Shown here: positions 28,136-40,843 of the stretch, piece after piece | Layout: the number at the start of each line of letters is the position of its first letter | Position numbering within the stretch: position 1 is the first letter of the stretch | Origin: a bacterium | GTDB lineage: Bacteria; Bacillota; Bacilli; Lactobacillales; Streptococcaceae | DNA: 64,000 nucleotides | NCBI GenBank assembly: GCA_905221345.1 | Contig: CAJNCW010000003.1 | Span: 186,001 to 250,000 of the forward strand | Direction of reading: 5' to 3' | Translations under genes and position numbers: made by a program | Notes under the pieces: generated by a model | What the model was told of the DNA's origin: nothing | The model's database searches: none | What the model saw: the letters and a program-made list of their open reading frames with translations, nothing else

Positions 28136-29203
28136 ATGAAAATCAGAATCGATATTCCGCATCATCCTTATGATATTCAGATTGAAAAAGGTTGTCTAGC
28201 TCAGGCTGGTCAATGGTTGCGAGAACTTTGGCAACCACAAAAAGTAGTCATTGTGACAGATAACCATGTAGCTTCTCTCTATGCAGAGAAGGTCAAGCTC
28301 AGCCTAGAAGATGCTGGTTTTCAGGTAGCCGTTTTTGATTTCTTAGAAGGCGAAGAAAGAAAGAATTTAACAACTGTTCAGAAAGTCTATGAGTTTCTAG
28401 TTAAGCAGGGTTTGACTCGTAGCGATGGAATCTTGGCTCTTGGTGGTGGTGTCGTTGGGGACCTAGCTGGTTTCGTAGCCTCTACCTATATGCGAGGCAT
28501 TCACTTTGTTCAGATTCCGACTAGTTTGACAGCCCAGGTTGATTCTTCTATCGGTGGAAAGACGGGTGTCAATACTCCTTTTGCTAAAAATATGGTGGGA
28601 ACTTTTGCCCAACCAGATGGGGTTCTGATTGACCCGCTTGTCCTTGAAACACTCGGAAAAAGAGAGCTGATTGAAGGGATGGGTGAGGTTATCAAGTACG
28701 GCTTGATTGAGGATCCAGAACTGTGGGCTCTCTTGACGGAACTGGATGGTTCTGTAGAGAGCATACTTGAACATGCAGAGACTTTGATTGAACATTCTTG
28801 TCAGGTGAAGCGCAAGATGGTGGTTGAGGATGAGTTGGACAATGGCGTTCGCCTTTACCTCAATTTTGGGCACACCATTGGTCATGCTATTGAAGTGACT
28901 GCCGGTTATGGCAAAGTCATGCATGGTGAGGCTGTGGCCATGGGTATGGTACAGATTTCCAAGATTGCTGAGGGAAAAGGCCTCATGCCAGAAGGGATAA
29001 CCCAGTCCATTAGAGAGATGTGCCAGAAATTTGGTTTACCTATTGACTATGAAAACTGGAATGTTGACAAGCTCTATCAGGCTTTGACTCATGATAAGAA
29101 AGCGCGTGGCAACACCTTGAAATTGGTCTTGGTACCAGAGCTTGGTTCAGCGACCATTCACCCAGTTTCTCTGGAAGAGATGAAAGACTACTTGGTAAAA
29201 TAA
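28136..29203 (+). CDS. aroB: 3-dehydroquinate synthase
   Basis: 355 residues. An NAD and zinc dependent enzyme that cyclises [18 protein letters not shown] occurs near residue 103, [18 protein letters not shown] near 129, the zinc ligand region [10 protein letters not shown] near 180, and [11 protein letters not shown] near 242. A good AAAGGAG precedes the ATG. It lies 18 bp after aroE. Confidence 0.96.
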   Translation: MKIRIDIPHHPYDIQIEKGCLAQAGQWLRELWQPQKVVIVTDNHVASLYAEKVKLSLEDAGFQVAVFDFLEGEERKNLTTVQKVYEFLVKQGLTRSDGILALGGGVVGDLAGFVASTYMRGIHFVQIPTSLTAQVDSSIGGKTGVNTPFAKNMVGTFAQPDGVLIDPLVLETLGKRELIEGMGEVIKYGLIEDPELWALLTELDGSVESILEHAETLIEHSCQVKRKMVVEDELDNGVRLYLNFGHTIGHAIEVTAGYGKVMHGEAVAMGMVQISKIAEGKGLMPEGITQSIREMCQKFGLPIDYENWNVDKLYQALTHDKKARGNTLKLVLVPELGSATIHPVSLEEMKDYLVK

Positions 29204-29212
29204 GGAGAACGT

Positions 29213-30379
29213 ATGAGATATTTAACTGCAGGAGAATCACACGGCCCCCGTCTGACGGCTATTATTGAAGGAATTCCAGCGGGCCTTCCTTTAACAGTAG
29301 AGGACATCAATGAGGATCTGAAACGCCGTCAGGGTGGCTACGGTCGTGGTGGTCGTATGAAGATTGAGAGTGACCAGGTTGTCTTTACTTCGGGAGTTCG
29401 TCATGGGAAGACGACAGGGGCTCCTATTACCATGGATGTCATCAATAAGGACCACCAAAAATGGCTGGATATCATGTCTGCTGAAGACATCGAAGACCGC
29501 TTTAAGAGCAAGCGAAAAATCACCCATCCACGTCCAGGGCATGCCGACTTGGTAGGTGGTATCAAGTATCGTTTTGATGATTTGCGAAATTCTTTGGAAC
29601 GTTCATCAGCTCGTGAAACCACCATGCGAGTAGCAATTGGAGCAGTAGCTAAACGTCTCTTAGCTGAGCTGAATATGGAGATTGCTAATCATGTCGTGGT
29701 CTTTGGTGGTAAGGAAATCGATGTGCCTGAAAATCTAACCGTCGCTGAAATCAAGCAACGAGCTGCCCAGTCTGAAGTTTCTATTGTCAACCAAGAACGA
29801 GAACAAGAAATCAAGGACTATATTGACCAAATCAAACGTGACGGTGATACCATCGGTGGGGTTGTGGAGACAGTCGTCGGAGGCGTTCCAGTTGGCCTTG
29901 GATCCTATGTTCAATGGGACAGAAAATTGGATGCGCGATTGGCTCAGGCAGTTGTCTCTATCAATGCCTTTAAAGGGGTGGAATTTGGTCTTGGCTTTGA
30001 AGCTGGTTACCGCAAAGGAAGCCAAGTCATGGATGAAATTCTCTGGTCTAAAGAAGATGGCTATACTCGTCGTACCAACAATCTAGGTGGTTTCGAAGGT
30101 GGTATGACCAATGGGCAACCAATTGTTGTTCGTGGAGTTATGAAACCCATTCCCACTCTTTACAAACCACTTATGAGTGTGGATATCGAAACCCACGAAC
30201 CTTACAAGGCAACCGTGGAGAGAAGTGATCCGACCGCTCTTCCAGCAGCAGGTGTGGTCATGGAAGCCGTTGTAGCAACGGTTCTGGCGCAAGAAATCCT
30301 TGAAAAATTCTCATCAGATAATCTTGAAGAATTAAAAGAGGCAGTTGCCAAGCACCGAGACTATACAAAGAACTATTAA
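29213..30379 (+). CDS. aroC: Chorismate synthase
   Basis: 388 residues. A reduced-FMN enzyme making chorismate from EPSP. The signature [14 protein letters not shown] is at residues 7-20, [13 protein letters not shown] near 44, [10 protein letters not shown] near 131, and [11 protein letters not shown] near 338. It lies 9 bp downstream of aroB with AAGGAG. Confidence 0.96.
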   Translation: MRYLTAGESHGPRLTAIIEGIPAGLPLTVEDINEDLKRRQGGYGRGGRMKIESDQVVFTSGVRHGKTTGAPITMDVINKDHQKWLDIMSAEDIEDRFKSKRKITHPRPGHADLVGGIKYRFDDLRNSLERSSARETTMRVAIGAVAKRLLAELNMEIANHVVVFGGKEIDVPENLTVAEIKQRAAQSEVSIVNQEREQEIKDYIDQIKRDGDTIGGVVETVVGGVPVGLGSYVQWDRKLDARLAQAVVSINAFKGVEFGLGFEAGYRKGSQVMDEILWSKEDGYTRRTNNLGGFEGGMTNGQPIVVRGVMKPIPTLYKPLMSVDIETHEPYKATVERSDPTALPAAGVVMEAVVATVLAQEILEKFSSDNLEELKEAVAKHRDYTKNY

Positions 30380-30388
30380 GGAGTCCTT

Positions 30389-31492
30389 ATGGCAAAAACC
30401 ATCTATATCGCAGGTCTCGGTTTGATTGGTGCTTCGATGGCACTCGGTATCAAGCGCGATCATCCTGATTATGAAATTTTAGGTTATAATCGCAGTCAGG
30501 CTTCGAGAGACATTGCCTTGGAGCGGGGGATGATAGACCGTGCGACGGATGATTTTGCCAGCTTCGCTCCCCTAGCAGATGTCATCATCTTGACCTTGCC
30601 AATCAAACAGACCATTGCTTTTATTAAGGAGTTGGCCGACTTGGACTTGAAAGAAGGCGTCATTATCTCGGATGCGGGCTCAACCAAGTCAGCCATTGTA
30701 GATGTGGCGGAGCAGTATTTGGCTGGCAAGTCTGTTCGCTTTGTCGGGGCTCATCCCATGGCTGGTAGCCACAAGACAGGGGCTGCCTCTGCGGATGTTA
30801 ATCTCTTTGAAAATGCCTACTATATCTTTACACCTTCGAGACTGACAAGTCCTGACACACTTGAGGAAATGAAAGATCTACTTTCAGGTCTTCATGCTCG
30901 CTTTATCGAGATCGATGCCAAGGAGCATGATCGGGTGACTTCTCAGATTAGCCATTTTCCACATATTCTGGCTTCCAGTCTCATGGAGCAGACAGCAGTT
31001 TATGCTCAAGAACATGAGATGGCAAGGCGCTTTGCGGCGGGAGGATTTCGAGATATGACCCGAATTGCGGAAAGCGAGCCGAGTATGTGGACCTCCATTC
31101 TCTTGTCCAATCGTGAGACTATTCTAGATCGAATTGCGGATTTCAAGGAGCGCCTAGATGAGGTTGGACAAGCTATCAGCAAGGGAGATGAAGAACAAAT
31201 CTGGAACTTTTTCAATCAGGCGCGTGAGCAACGGCAGGCTATGGAAATCCATAAGCGTGGTGGTGTGGATAGCTCTTACGACCTCTATGTCGACGTTCCC
31301 GATGAAGAAGATGTCATCTTGCGGATTTTGGAATTGCTACGTGGGACTTCCTTGGTCAACATTCACATCAACGAAGAAAACCGGGAGGATGTTTACGGGA
31401 TTCTACAAATTTCCTTTAAAAATGCTCAAGATTTAGAACGAGCTGAACGCTTAATTACAGAAAATACAGACTATACAGTCGTCATCAAATAA
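30389..31492 (+). CDS. tyrA: Prephenate dehydrogenase with C-terminal ACT domain
   Basis: 367 residues. NAD-dependent oxidative decarboxylation of prephenate toward tyrosine. The nucleotide fold is [12 protein letters not shown] at residues 9-20. [13 protein letters not shown] near 130 and [13 protein letters not shown] near 185 hold the catalytic histidines. Residues ~295-367 form an ACT domain ([15 protein letters not shown]), which suggests tyrosine feedback. Sits 9 bp after aroC. Confidence 0.93.
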   Translation: MAKTIYIAGLGLIGASMALGIKRDHPDYEILGYNRSQASRDIALERGMIDRATDDFASFAPLADVIILTLPIKQTIAFIKELADLDLKEGVIISDAGSTKSAIVDVAEQYLAGKSVRFVGAHPMAGSHKTGAASADVNLFENAYYIFTPSRLTSPDTLEEMKDLLSGLHARFIEIDAKEHDRVTSQISHFPHILASSLMEQTAVYAQEHEMARRFAAGGFRDMTRIAESEPSMWTSILLSNRETILDRIADFKERLDEVGQAISKGDEEQIWNFFNQAREQRQAMEIHKRGGVDSSYDLYVDVPDEEDVILRILELLRGTSLVNIHINEENREDVYGILQISFKNAQDLERAERLITENTDYTVVIK

Positions 31493-31502
31493 GGAGAAAA
31501 TC

Positions 31503-31841
31503 ATGTCAAATATTTACGATAGTGCAAATGAACTTAGCCGCGGGTTACGTGAATTACCAGAATACAAGGCAGTTAAGGTAGCCAAAGATGCCATCCAAGC
31601 TGATGAACAAGCTAGCAAGATTTTTGCAGACTACCTCGCTTTCCAGCAAGAAATCCAAGTCATGGCGCAAACTGGACAAATGCCAGACGCCTCTTTCCAA
31701 GAAAAGATGCAGTCTTTCAGTAAGCAAATCCAAGAGAACGCTCTTTTGTCAGATTTCTTTGCCAAACAGCAACAATTGTCTATTTACCTTTCAGACATTG
31801 AAAAAATTGTCTTTGAACCTGTTTCAGAATTGTTGAAATAG
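31503..31841 (+). CDS. YlbF/YmcA family protein
   Basis: 112 residues, all helical, with the YlbF-family pattern ([20 protein letters not shown] near the N-terminus). In B. subtilis, YlbF and YmcA form the Y-complex that directs RNase Y; the streptococcal role is inferred. It is the last gene of the aroD-tyrA operon and ends 14 bp before a perfect terminator. It has no role in aromatic synthesis, so its placement is notable. Confidence 0.82.
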   Translation: MSNIYDSANELSRGLRELPEYKAVKVAKDAIQADEQASKIFADYLAFQQEIQVMAQTGQMPDASFQEKMQSFSKQIQENALLSDFFAKQQQLSIYLSDIEKIVFEPVSELLK

Positions 31842-33680
<1,839 letters not shown>

Positions 33681-33684
<4 letters not shown>

Positions 33685-34529
33685 AAATTGCCTATCTAGG
33701 TCCCAAGGGATCTTTTTCGCATCATGTTGTGCAGACAGCATTTCCCAAAGAGAAATTGCATGCCTTTGCCAATATCACAGATGTCATCAAGGCCTATGAA
33801 CAGGGCTTGGTGGACTACTCAGTGGTGCCAGTAGAAAACTCCATTGAGGGGAGTGTGCATGAAAGCTTGGATTACCTTTTTCATCAGGCTCGCATCCAAG
33901 CAGTAGCAGAAATCGTTCAACCCATTCACCAGCAGCTGATGGCAGTTCCAGGTCAGTCAAAAATTGAGAAAATCTTTTCTCATCCTCAGGCTCTGGCTCA
34001 GGGAAAGAAATTCATAGAGGCGCATTATCCAGAGGCCCAGCTTGAAGTGACGGCAAGTACAGCTTATGCGGCTCGCTTTATCGCTGAACATCCAGACCAG
34101 CCTTACGCAGCCATTGCTCCTAGAAACTCTGCTGCAGAGTATAGTTTGGAGCTGATAGCAGAAGATATCCAAGAAATGGAAGCTAATTTCACTCGTTTTT
34201 GGGTTTTAGGATCCGAGATTCCCACTATCCCTTTGCAATCACAAACTGAAAAAATGAGTTTGGCCTTGACCTTACCAGACAATCTTCCTGGTGCCCTCTA
34301 CAAGGCTCTTTCAACCTTTGCTTGGCGAGGTATTGACCTAACCAAGATAGAAAGCCGCCCTTTGAAAACAGCCTTGGGAGAATATTTTTTCATTATTGAT
34401 GTGGATTATAGTGCGGAAGAGCTGGTTCATTTTGCCAGACAAGAACTAGAAGCAATTGGAATCCAGTACAAGATACTGGGAACCTACCCTATTTTCACCA
34501 TAAGGGACCTAGGAAAGGAGAGCCTATGA
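33681..34529 (+). CDS. pheA: Prephenate dehydratase
   Basis: 282 residues, monofunctional, with no chorismate mutase domain. The catalytic domain runs to about residue 180: YLGPKGSFSH at the start, VPVENSIEGSVHESLD near 50, and the diagnostic TRFWVLG near 170. An ACT domain follows with ESRPLKTALGEYFF near 225, the phenylalanine feedback site. Overlaps with aroK and lytR are both ATGA type. Confidence 0.95.
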
Positions 34530-35806
34530 GCAAAGAAAGCCCTTTAAGTCATCATGAGCAGTTACGCTATGATTACCTTTTTAAGAATATTCATTACCTA
34601 AATGACAGAGAAAAGAGAGAATTTGACTATCTGAAAAGAAAAATGGACGGTGGCTTTCCCACTAATGAAGGTGAAAGGGAAAAAAATCTAGGGAAGGATA
34701 TTGGGATTCCACAGTATTCCAATCAAAGTCGCTCGAATAGACATCAGAAATTTCCCTCTCTTCCAAAAGTGAAAAAGAAGAAACCAAGAAAATTTTTCAA
34801 ACGAGTTCTAATTTGGCTTTTACTGTTGATAACCTGTGTGGCTGCGGGCATGATTATTATGTTTCTTCGAGGTTTCCAGTCGGCAACTACTAGCAATAAG
34901 CCAGCTGATGCAAAAGCGGCACAAGTACAGGTGTTTAATGGTCAAGATACTAAAGACGGGGTGAATATCCTAGTCATGGGGACAGATGGCCGTATTGGTC
35001 AAAATAGTGCAGAAACCCGTACCGACACGATTATGGTGTTGAATGTTAGTGGTTCGGATAAGAAGATCAAGCTAGTCAGCTTCATGCGTGACAACTTAGT
35101 CTATATTGATGGCTACAGTCAGATTGTGAATGGCAAGAAACAAACGGATAATAAACTCAATGTTGCCTATGAACTTGGGGAACAAGAAGGGCAAAAAGGG
35201 GCAGAAATGGTCCGCAAGGTTTTAAAAGATAACTTTGATTTGGACATTAAGTACTATGCCCTAGTAGATTTCCAAGCCTTTGCAACAGCCATTGATACCC
35301 TCTTCCCTGACGGAGTAACGATTGATGCTCAATTCTCAACATTGAATGGTCAGCCTCTAACAGAAGCTACAGTTGGAGATGACCTTCATGCAACAGAAAC
35401 GGAATCACCAACTCAAACTATTAAAGTTGGGAAACAGCAGATGAATGGCTCAACCTTGCTTAACTATGCCCGTTTCCGTGACGATGATGAAGGAGACTAT
35501 GGTCGTACCAAACGTCAGCAGCAAGTCATGTCAGCTGTTCTTGAGCAAATCAAGGATCCAACCAAGCTCTTTACCGGTTCAGAAGCACTTGGAAAAGTAT
35601 TTGGAATGACTTCTACCAACCTACCATATACATTCTTACTGACCAATGGCTTATCAGTTATCGAAGGTGCACAGAATGGTATCGAAAGACTCACAGTGCC
35701 AGAACTGGGCGATTGGGTAGATGCTTATGATGTCTACGGAGGACAAGGTCTACTTGTCGACCAGAACAAATACCGGACTAAACTCGCCCAAATGGGAATG
35801 AGATAA
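34526..35806 (+). CDS. LytR-CpsA-Psr family glycopolymer ligase
   Basis: 426 residues. A basic cytoplasmic tail of about 90 residues precedes a single membrane segment (WLLLLITCVAAGMIIMFL, residues ~95-113). The LCP domain follows outside, with TDTIMVLNV near 170, SFMRDNLV with the phosphate-binding Arg near 190, NKLNVAYELG near 210, and YARFRDDDEGDYGRTKRQQQ near 315. LCP enzymes attach teichoic acids or capsule to peptidoglycan. It closes the aroA operon and directly precedes the LicD/polymerase locus, a functional link in pneumococci. Confidence 0.92.
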   Translation: MSKESPLSHHEQLRYDYLFKNIHYLNDREKREFDYLKRKMDGGFPTNEGEREKNLGKDIGIPQYSNQSRSNRHQKFPSLPKVKKKKPRKFFKRVLIWLLLLITCVAAGMIIMFLRGFQSATTSNKPADAKAAQVQVFNGQDTKDGVNILVMGTDGRIGQNSAETRTDTIMVLNVSGSDKKIKLVSFMRDNLVYIDGYSQIVNGKKQTDNKLNVAYELGEQEGQKGAEMVRKVLKDNFDLDIKYYALVDFQAFATAIDTLFPDGVTIDAQFSTLNGQPLTEATVGDDLHATETESPTQTIKVGKQQMNGSTLLNYARFRDDDEGDYGRTKRQQQVMSAVLEQIKDPTKLFTGSEALGKVFGMTSTNLPYTFLLTNGLSVIEGAQNGIERLTVPELGDWVDAYDVYGGQGLLVDQNKYRTKLAQMGMR

Positions 35807-35820
35807 GAGATAGATAAATA

Positions 35821-35873
35821 AAAATCAAAGTTTCATTCACCAGTAAAAATGGTGGACTGGGCTTTGATTTTTT
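35821..35873 (+). terminator. Terminator after the LytR-family gene
   Basis: AAAATCAAAG pairs with CTTTGATTTT, with an inner CACCA/TGGTG helix, then a T run. Confidence 0.85.
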
Positions 35874-35953
35874 ACGGTATCTGATGGATTTTTAAGGCTT
35901 TTTTATGGTATAATAAAACGATATAACTCGTTATTGGACAGAAGAGGAGAGAC

Positions 35954-36790
35954 ATGAGTGATTTGAAAGCGATTCAGGCTCGTAGTCTGGAAATGGCTGA
36001 ATATTTCGTCGCATTTTGTAAAGAACATAATTTGTTGTGCTATCTCTGTGGTGGAGGAGCGATTGGTGCCCTTCGCAACAAGGGCTTCATTCCTTGGGAT
36101 GATGACCTAGATTTTTTCATGCCTCGCAAGGACTATGAAAAGTTAGCCGAACTATGGCCTCGTTATGCAGATAAGCGTTATTTCTTGTCAAAGAGTCACA
36201 AGGATTTTGTAGACCGTAACCTTTTTATTACCATTCGTGATAAGGAAACGACCTGTATCAAGCCTTATCAAAAGGATTTGGATTTACCACACGGTTTGGC
36301 CTTGGATGTTTTGCCTTTGGATTATTATCCTAAAAATCCAGCTGAGCGTAAGAAACAGGTTCGTTGGGCTCTGATTTATTCACTCTTTTGTGCGCAAACT
36401 ATCCCAGAAAAGCATGGTGCCATCATGAAATGGGGAAGTCGCATCTTACTTGGTCTGACTCCAAAATCTCTACGTTATCGCATTTGGAAAAAAGCTGAAA
36501 AAGAAATGACCAAGTATGGTCTGGCTGAGAGCGATGGAATTACGGAATTATGCTCAGGTCCCGGCTACATGCGAAACAAATACCCAATCGCATCCTTTGA
36601 GGACAATCTCTTCTTGCCATTTGAAGGAACTGAGATGCCCATCCCAGTCGGTTATGATGCCTATCTCAGCACTGCTTTTGGGGATTATATGACACCGCCA
36701 CCAGCGGACAAGCAAGTACCGCATCATGACGCCATTATAGCAGACATGGACAAGAGCTACACAGAGTACAAGGGAGAATACGGAGCATGA
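35954..36790 (+). CDS. LicD-family phosphocholine transferase-like protein (first)
   Basis: 278 residues. The LicD core motif is visible: GGGAIGALRNKGFIPWDDDL, with the metal-binding aspartates at about residues 48-52, then DFFMPRKDYEKL. LicD enzymes transfer phosphocholine from CDP-choline onto glycan sugars. GAIGAL replaces the usual GTLLGA. An extended -10 (TGGTATAAT) lies near 35905. The stop overlaps the next glycosyltransferase by ATGA. The position beside lytR resembles the proposed pneumococcal teichoic acid polymerisation locus. Confidence 0.88.
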   Translation: MSDLKAIQARSLEMAEYFVAFCKEHNLLCYLCGGGAIGALRNKGFIPWDDDLDFFMPRKDYEKLAELWPRYADKRYFLSKSHKDFVDRNLFITIRDKETTCIKPYQKDLDLPHGLALDVLPLDYYPKNPAERKKQVRWALIYSLFCAQTIPEKHGAIMKWGSRILLGLTPKSLRYRIWKKAEKEMTKYGLAESDGITELCSGPGYMRNKYPIASFEDNLFLPFEGTEMPIPVGYDAYLSTAFGDYMTPPPADKQVPHHDAIIADMDKSYTEYKGEYGA

Positions 36791-37755
36791 TGGGAGAAAA
36801 AATAAGCGTTATCGTTCCAGTCTACAATGTAGAAGCCTATCTGGAGCGATGTGTAGAGTCGATTCTCCAACAAACTTATACCAATTTTGAACTAATTCTG
36901 ATTAATGATGGCTCTACCGATTCCAGCGGACTGATCTGTGATCACTTAGCATCTCAGTATGAGAATATCAAGGTTTATCATATCGAAAATGCTGGAGTTT
37001 CAAATGCTAGAAATATGGGAATTCAGCTGGCGACTGGTGCTTGGATTACCTTTATTGATAGCGATGATTTCGTTACTCAGGATTACCTAGCTACTTTAGC
37101 TAGTGCAGTTGAGGGGGAAAATATAGGCTTTGTAATTGCTCCTCTGCACCATATTAAAAACGGCATTGTAACAGACCTACCTCCACATTCTGGAAAAACA
37201 GAACTCTGGTCAACAGAAGAAACCATGAAGGAACTACTGATGACTACCAGAACGTCATTTTTTCCAGTTGCAAAACTGTTTAAGAGAGACCTGCTAGCGG
37301 ATGAAAAGTTTAATACAAATTATCACCTAGCTGAAGACGCCTTATTTTTAACTGAATTGCTACTAAAGACAAGATGCAGTAGCGTATTTATTGACAAACC
37401 AATTTATTATTATGATCATCGTGAGGGAAGTGCAACAACATCTGTCAATCAACATGTATTTGACACGATAGAAGTTTATAAAAAAATAATCGCTCAAGTT
37501 TCACAAGCCTTTCCTGATTTAAAACCTGAATTAAAAAATAGAGAATGTTGGTCGTACATCACAGTTTACGATAAAATTATCTTTACTTCATCTGAAGAGT
37601 ATCAAAAGGAAAAAGCCGAGCTGAGGAATTGGATTGTTCAGCATCGACGTGAAATATGGAAGGATGCTTATTTCACCACTTTTCGCAAGGTAGCGATTCT
37701 TTCACTTGTCATTTCTCCATGGCTATATAAGAAAATTGTTGGATTAAAAAACTAA
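36787..37755 (+). CDS. Family 2 glycosyltransferase
   Basis: 322 residues; either ATG at 36787 or 36790 may be used. GT-A fold: SVIVPVYNVEAYLERCVESI at the N-terminus, INDGSTDSSG near 37, and the metal-binding FIDSDDF near 92. No membrane helix, except a weak hydrophobic C-terminal stretch. It probably adds a sugar to a lipid-linked teichoic acid or surface polysaccharide repeat. It is sandwiched between LicD and the polymerase gene, with which it shares transcription. Confidence 0.9.
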   Translation: MMGEKISVIVPVYNVEAYLERCVESILQQTYTNFELILINDGSTDSSGLICDHLASQYENIKVYHIENAGVSNARNMGIQLATGAWITFIDSDDFVTQDYLATLASAVEGENIGFVIAPLHHIKNGIVTDLPPHSGKTELWSTEETMKELLMTTRTSFFPVAKLFKRDLLADEKFNTNYHLAEDALFLTELLLKTRCSSVFIDKPIYYYDHREGSATTSVNQHVFDTIEVYKKIIAQVSQAFPDLKPELKNRECWSYITVYDKIIFTSSEEYQKEKAELRNWIVQHRREIWKDAYFTTFRKVAILSLVISPWLYKKIVGLKN

Positions 37756-37776
37756 TATCATGAGAAGGAGTTGAAA

Positions 37777-39933
37777 ATGAATTTTTCAAAATTGGATGAA
37801 TACTTTGAAAAATCAAAACTATGGATTGCATATCTATTTGTTTTTATTTCGATTTTAAGTATGAGTTCACTGGTTTATAAGGTAGCAAATCCCCTTTATA
37901 AGGGATTGTCAGCGATTGTTGTACTTTATATTTGCTATACCTTGTTGTTTAAGTGGAAACAGATTACAGTAGATCGAAAGTTTTTGGCCTTATTTGGCTT
38001 GTTATCTGGAAGCCACCTACTATCGGCAGTATTCAATCGCTCCGGACATCTGATTGGAAATGTGATTGAAATCCTCTTCATGGTAACCTATATTTTATTA
38101 TTTACCATGTTACAATCAGGACAACTTAAAAAATTATTTGATTGGGTTACCTATACTATTCAAATCATTTCTTTTTCTTCCGCAATCTTTGCATTTGGTT
38201 TATTGGTAAGTAGAGTCCTTATCCTATTTAAGATTGGCGAACAATCCTATTACTATGGTGTCATGAATGGACGTCTATGGGGGATTGTTAATCCAAATGC
38301 TAGTGCGATATTTTCATACATTAGCATTATTTTAGCTATGTATTTGATCCACAAAGGAAGTAAATACTCCGTTTATCTAAAAATAAACAATGTGATTCAA
38401 TTAGTATACTTTGCTACTATGCAAAGTAGAGGAGCCTTACTTTCTTTACTCCTCATGATTGGACTCTATAGTTTCTTTGTTACTAGAGGAAGTCTCGTTA
38501 AACGATTTCTTACTTTTATCGTTGTTGGTGTACTTGTTACTGCTACCAATATTGGATTAAGTTATGCAACTTCAGTTTATATCTCATCTGAAACTGCGAC
38601 TGTTTTTGACTTAAACAAAGGACAATCCTACGCTGAAACAGATTCGTCTATTACTAAGAAAAATGGGGAACTTCACCTAATTGAAACAACACCAAGCGGT
38701 AGAACTTATATCTGGAAAAATGCTATTAAAATGGGAAGTGCGAAACCAATTTTTGGTTACGGTGTACGGAATGTTCCAGATTACTACACAAAATATTTCA
38801 GTAAATTTGAGATTCAAAATTCCCTTATCGGTGGGAACTTCCATAATATTTTTGTCACTATATTTGTTAGTTCGGGAGTTCTAGGCTTGGTATCCTTCCT
38901 TCTTATACTGGGTTATGTCATTAAGCGCTTTTTAACTTATTTGATTGTGTCCAAGAAAAATACTGACAAATTGATTATGATTCTTTTCTTCGGTATCTTG
39001 TTTGGTCAGTTGTTTGAGAGTCAGATCATGTACTCTACTAACTTTATCAATATCATCTTTTGGTTGGCAATCGGCTATGGACTCGTAGTCTGCAAACGGT
39101 ATGAAGGAGTTCGGTACCAAGAAGTAACAGATATCAGTGAAATACAACAGATGGAACTTGGAATCATGGAGTACATTCATGAGGTTTGTCAGAAAATTGG
39201 TGTCAAGTATTTCCTAGCATATGGAAGTTTAATTGGTGCAGTTCGCCATCAAGGTTTTATCCCTTGGGATGATGACATGGATATCTGTATGCTAAGAGAA
39301 GATTATGAGAAGTTGCAAGATTACCTTATCGCTAACCCTGATGAACGTTACGAGGTTATGTCTTATAAAAATAATCTTAACTATGTCTATCCCTTCATGA
39401 AAGTGCAGGATAACCATACTTATTTACTGGAAGAAGATGTTCGCATCGATTCGAATATGGGAATCTATGTAGATATTTTCCCCGTGGATGGCTATGAGGA
39501 TGACGTAGATTTTAAAAACAAAATGACGAAACTCATAAAGAAACGTCAATTAAGTTGTTATACTTTTAAAGGAATTACTAACACAAAAAGTCTACTGAAT
39601 TCTTTGATCCGTTATATTTCTGTTGTCACTTTCTATTTCACAAATACGAATAAGTATGTTGAGCAAATTGATGAGCTTGCTAAATCTAGAGCAGTTGCTG
39701 ACTACGAGCAAGTTGACTATTTGATTTACAAGGATATGAATAAGCCGGTTTGGAAACGTGAGTGGTTGGAACAAGTGATTGTGGGAACGTTTGAAGGCAA
39801 GGAATTTATGATTCCAAAACACTACCATGAAATTTTGACCTCTGACTATGGAGATTACATGCAATTGCCTCCTCTTGAACAGAGAGTATCTCACCATGAT
39901 TTCAAACTGTGGAAAATCACTAAAAAGTTCTAA
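37777..39933 (+). CDS. Polymerase/O-antigen-ligase-like membrane protein fused to a LicD domain
   Basis: 718 residues from ATG 37777 (AAGGAG 7 bp upstream). Residues 1 to ~440 contain about eleven hydrophobic helices and a large outer loop, as in Wzy/WaaL proteins. The Wzy_C region is near GRTYIWKNAIKMG...FGYGV (residues ~308-330). From about residue 455 a LicD domain begins: FLAYGSLIGAV near 485, then RHQGFIPWDDDMD. No frameshift joins them, so it is a true fusion. It matches the kind of protein proposed as TarP, the teichoic acid repeat polymerase of pneumococcus (recalled, not tested). The cytoplasmic LicD half could modify repeats next to polymerisation. Confidence 0.82.
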   Translation: MNFSKLDEYFEKSKLWIAYLFVFISILSMSSLVYKVANPLYKGLSAIVVLYICYTLLFKWKQITVDRKFLALFGLLSGSHLLSAVFNRSGHLIGNVIEILFMVTYILLFTMLQSGQLKKLFDWVTYTIQIISFSSAIFAFGLLVSRVLILFKIGEQSYYYGVMNGRLWGIVNPNASAIFSYISIILAMYLIHKGSKYSVYLKINNVIQLVYFATMQSRGALLSLLLMIGLYSFFVTRGSLVKRFLTFIVVGVLVTATNIGLSYATSVYISSETATVFDLNKGQSYAETDSSITKKNGELHLIETTPSGRTYIWKNAIKMGSAKPIFGYGVRNVPDYYTKYFSKFEIQNSLIGGNFHNIFVTIFVSSGVLGLVSFLLILGYVIKRFLTYLIVSKKNTDKLIMILFFGILFGQLFESQIMYSTNFINIIFWLAIGYGLVVCKRYEGVRYQEVTDISEIQQMELGIMEYIHEVCQKIGVKYFLAYGSLIGAVRHQGFIPWDDDMDICMLREDYEKLQDYLIANPDERYEVMSYKNNLNYVYPFMKVQDNHTYLLEEDVRIDSNMGIYVDIFPVDGYEDDVDFKNKMTKLIKKRQLSCYTFKGITNTKSLLNSLIRYISVVTFYFTNTNKYVEQIDELAKSRAVADYEQVDYLIYKDMNKPVWKREWLEQVIVGTFEGKEFMIPKHYHEILTSDYGDYMQLPPLEQRVSHHDFKLWKITKKF

Positions 39934-39994
39934 GTAAGCAAATCGCAGTTAGAAATCGTTTAAAGAATTAGTCGAAATTAGGAGAATAAAACGT

Positions 39995-40807
39995 ATGTCT
40001 GAGAGAGTTTTAAGTCTTGAAGAAATAAAACAAGTGGAGTTGGATATTTTAAAGTATCTACATGAATTATGTGAACAGCATCAGATTAAATATTTTATTG
40101 ATTTTGGAACCTTACTAGGAGCTGTCCGCCATAAAGGATTTATCCCTTGGGATGATGATACAGATATTTCCTTAGCGCGAGATGAATTTGAAAAGCTTTA
40201 TCAGGTTTTAAAAAATGATAATCATCCCTACTACAAATTGATTTCATTTAGAGAAACAAAAGGCTATCCGTACAGTTATATGCGTGTCCATGATATTAGA
40301 ACACGTAGAGATGCCAATCTTCTGGACCCGACAGTCGTATTGGGAACTTGTGTTGATATTTTTCCATACGATGGTGTCGTAACACAGGAAAGTGACCGTA
40401 AGAAAATGAAGCTCTACAAATATTTCATTCGCCTTTCTTCTTTGAATTTTAAAGGAATTAAATCGGAAAATGGGGGGATAAAAAATCTACCTCGCTATAT
40501 TGGGTCAGCTATTTTTCGTTTAAGTTCTCCACAAACTTGGAATCAAAAATTAGAGAACCTTGCTTTGAAATATAGTGTAAATCAAGCTATAGATCTTACC
40601 TGTACGATATTTGATCCAAGTCTTCCAGAGGGAATCAAAAAAGAATGGCTCTATGATCTGATTGATATGCCATACGAAAACATCGTAGTGAAGACTCCGA
40701 GAAAATACCATGAAATTCTTGTCTACGAATTTGGAGCCGACTATATGACTCCACCACCTGTTGAACAACAGGTTCCAGGAACTGATAAGAATTATTGGAT
40801 TGATTAG
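39995..40807 (+). CDS. LicD-family protein (second free-standing copy)
   Basis: 270 residues. Core motif: FGTLLGAVRHKGFIPWDDD near residues 42-60, followed by TDISLARDEFEKL. The C-terminal MTPPPVEQQVPGTDKN resembles the end of the other two LicD domains, which all close with a TPPP or LPPL box near the C-terminus. It lies 61 bp after the fused polymerase with AGGAG and is probably in the same operon. The acceptor sugar is unknown. Confidence 0.88.
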   Translation: MSERVLSLEEIKQVELDILKYLHELCEQHQIKYFIDFGTLLGAVRHKGFIPWDDDTDISLARDEFEKLYQVLKNDNHPYYKLISFRETKGYPYSYMRVHDIRTRRDANLLDPTVVLGTCVDIFPYDGVVTQESDRKKMKLYKYFIRLSSLNFKGIKSENGGIKNLPRYIGSAIFRLSSPQTWNQKLENLALKYSVNQAIDLTCTIFDPSLPEGIKKEWLYDLIDMPYENIVVKTPRKYHEILVYEFGADYMTPPPVEQQVPGTDKNYWID

Positions 40808-40843
40808 TAAGAGATTGTTTTCATCGAGAAAGGAGTGTTCAAG

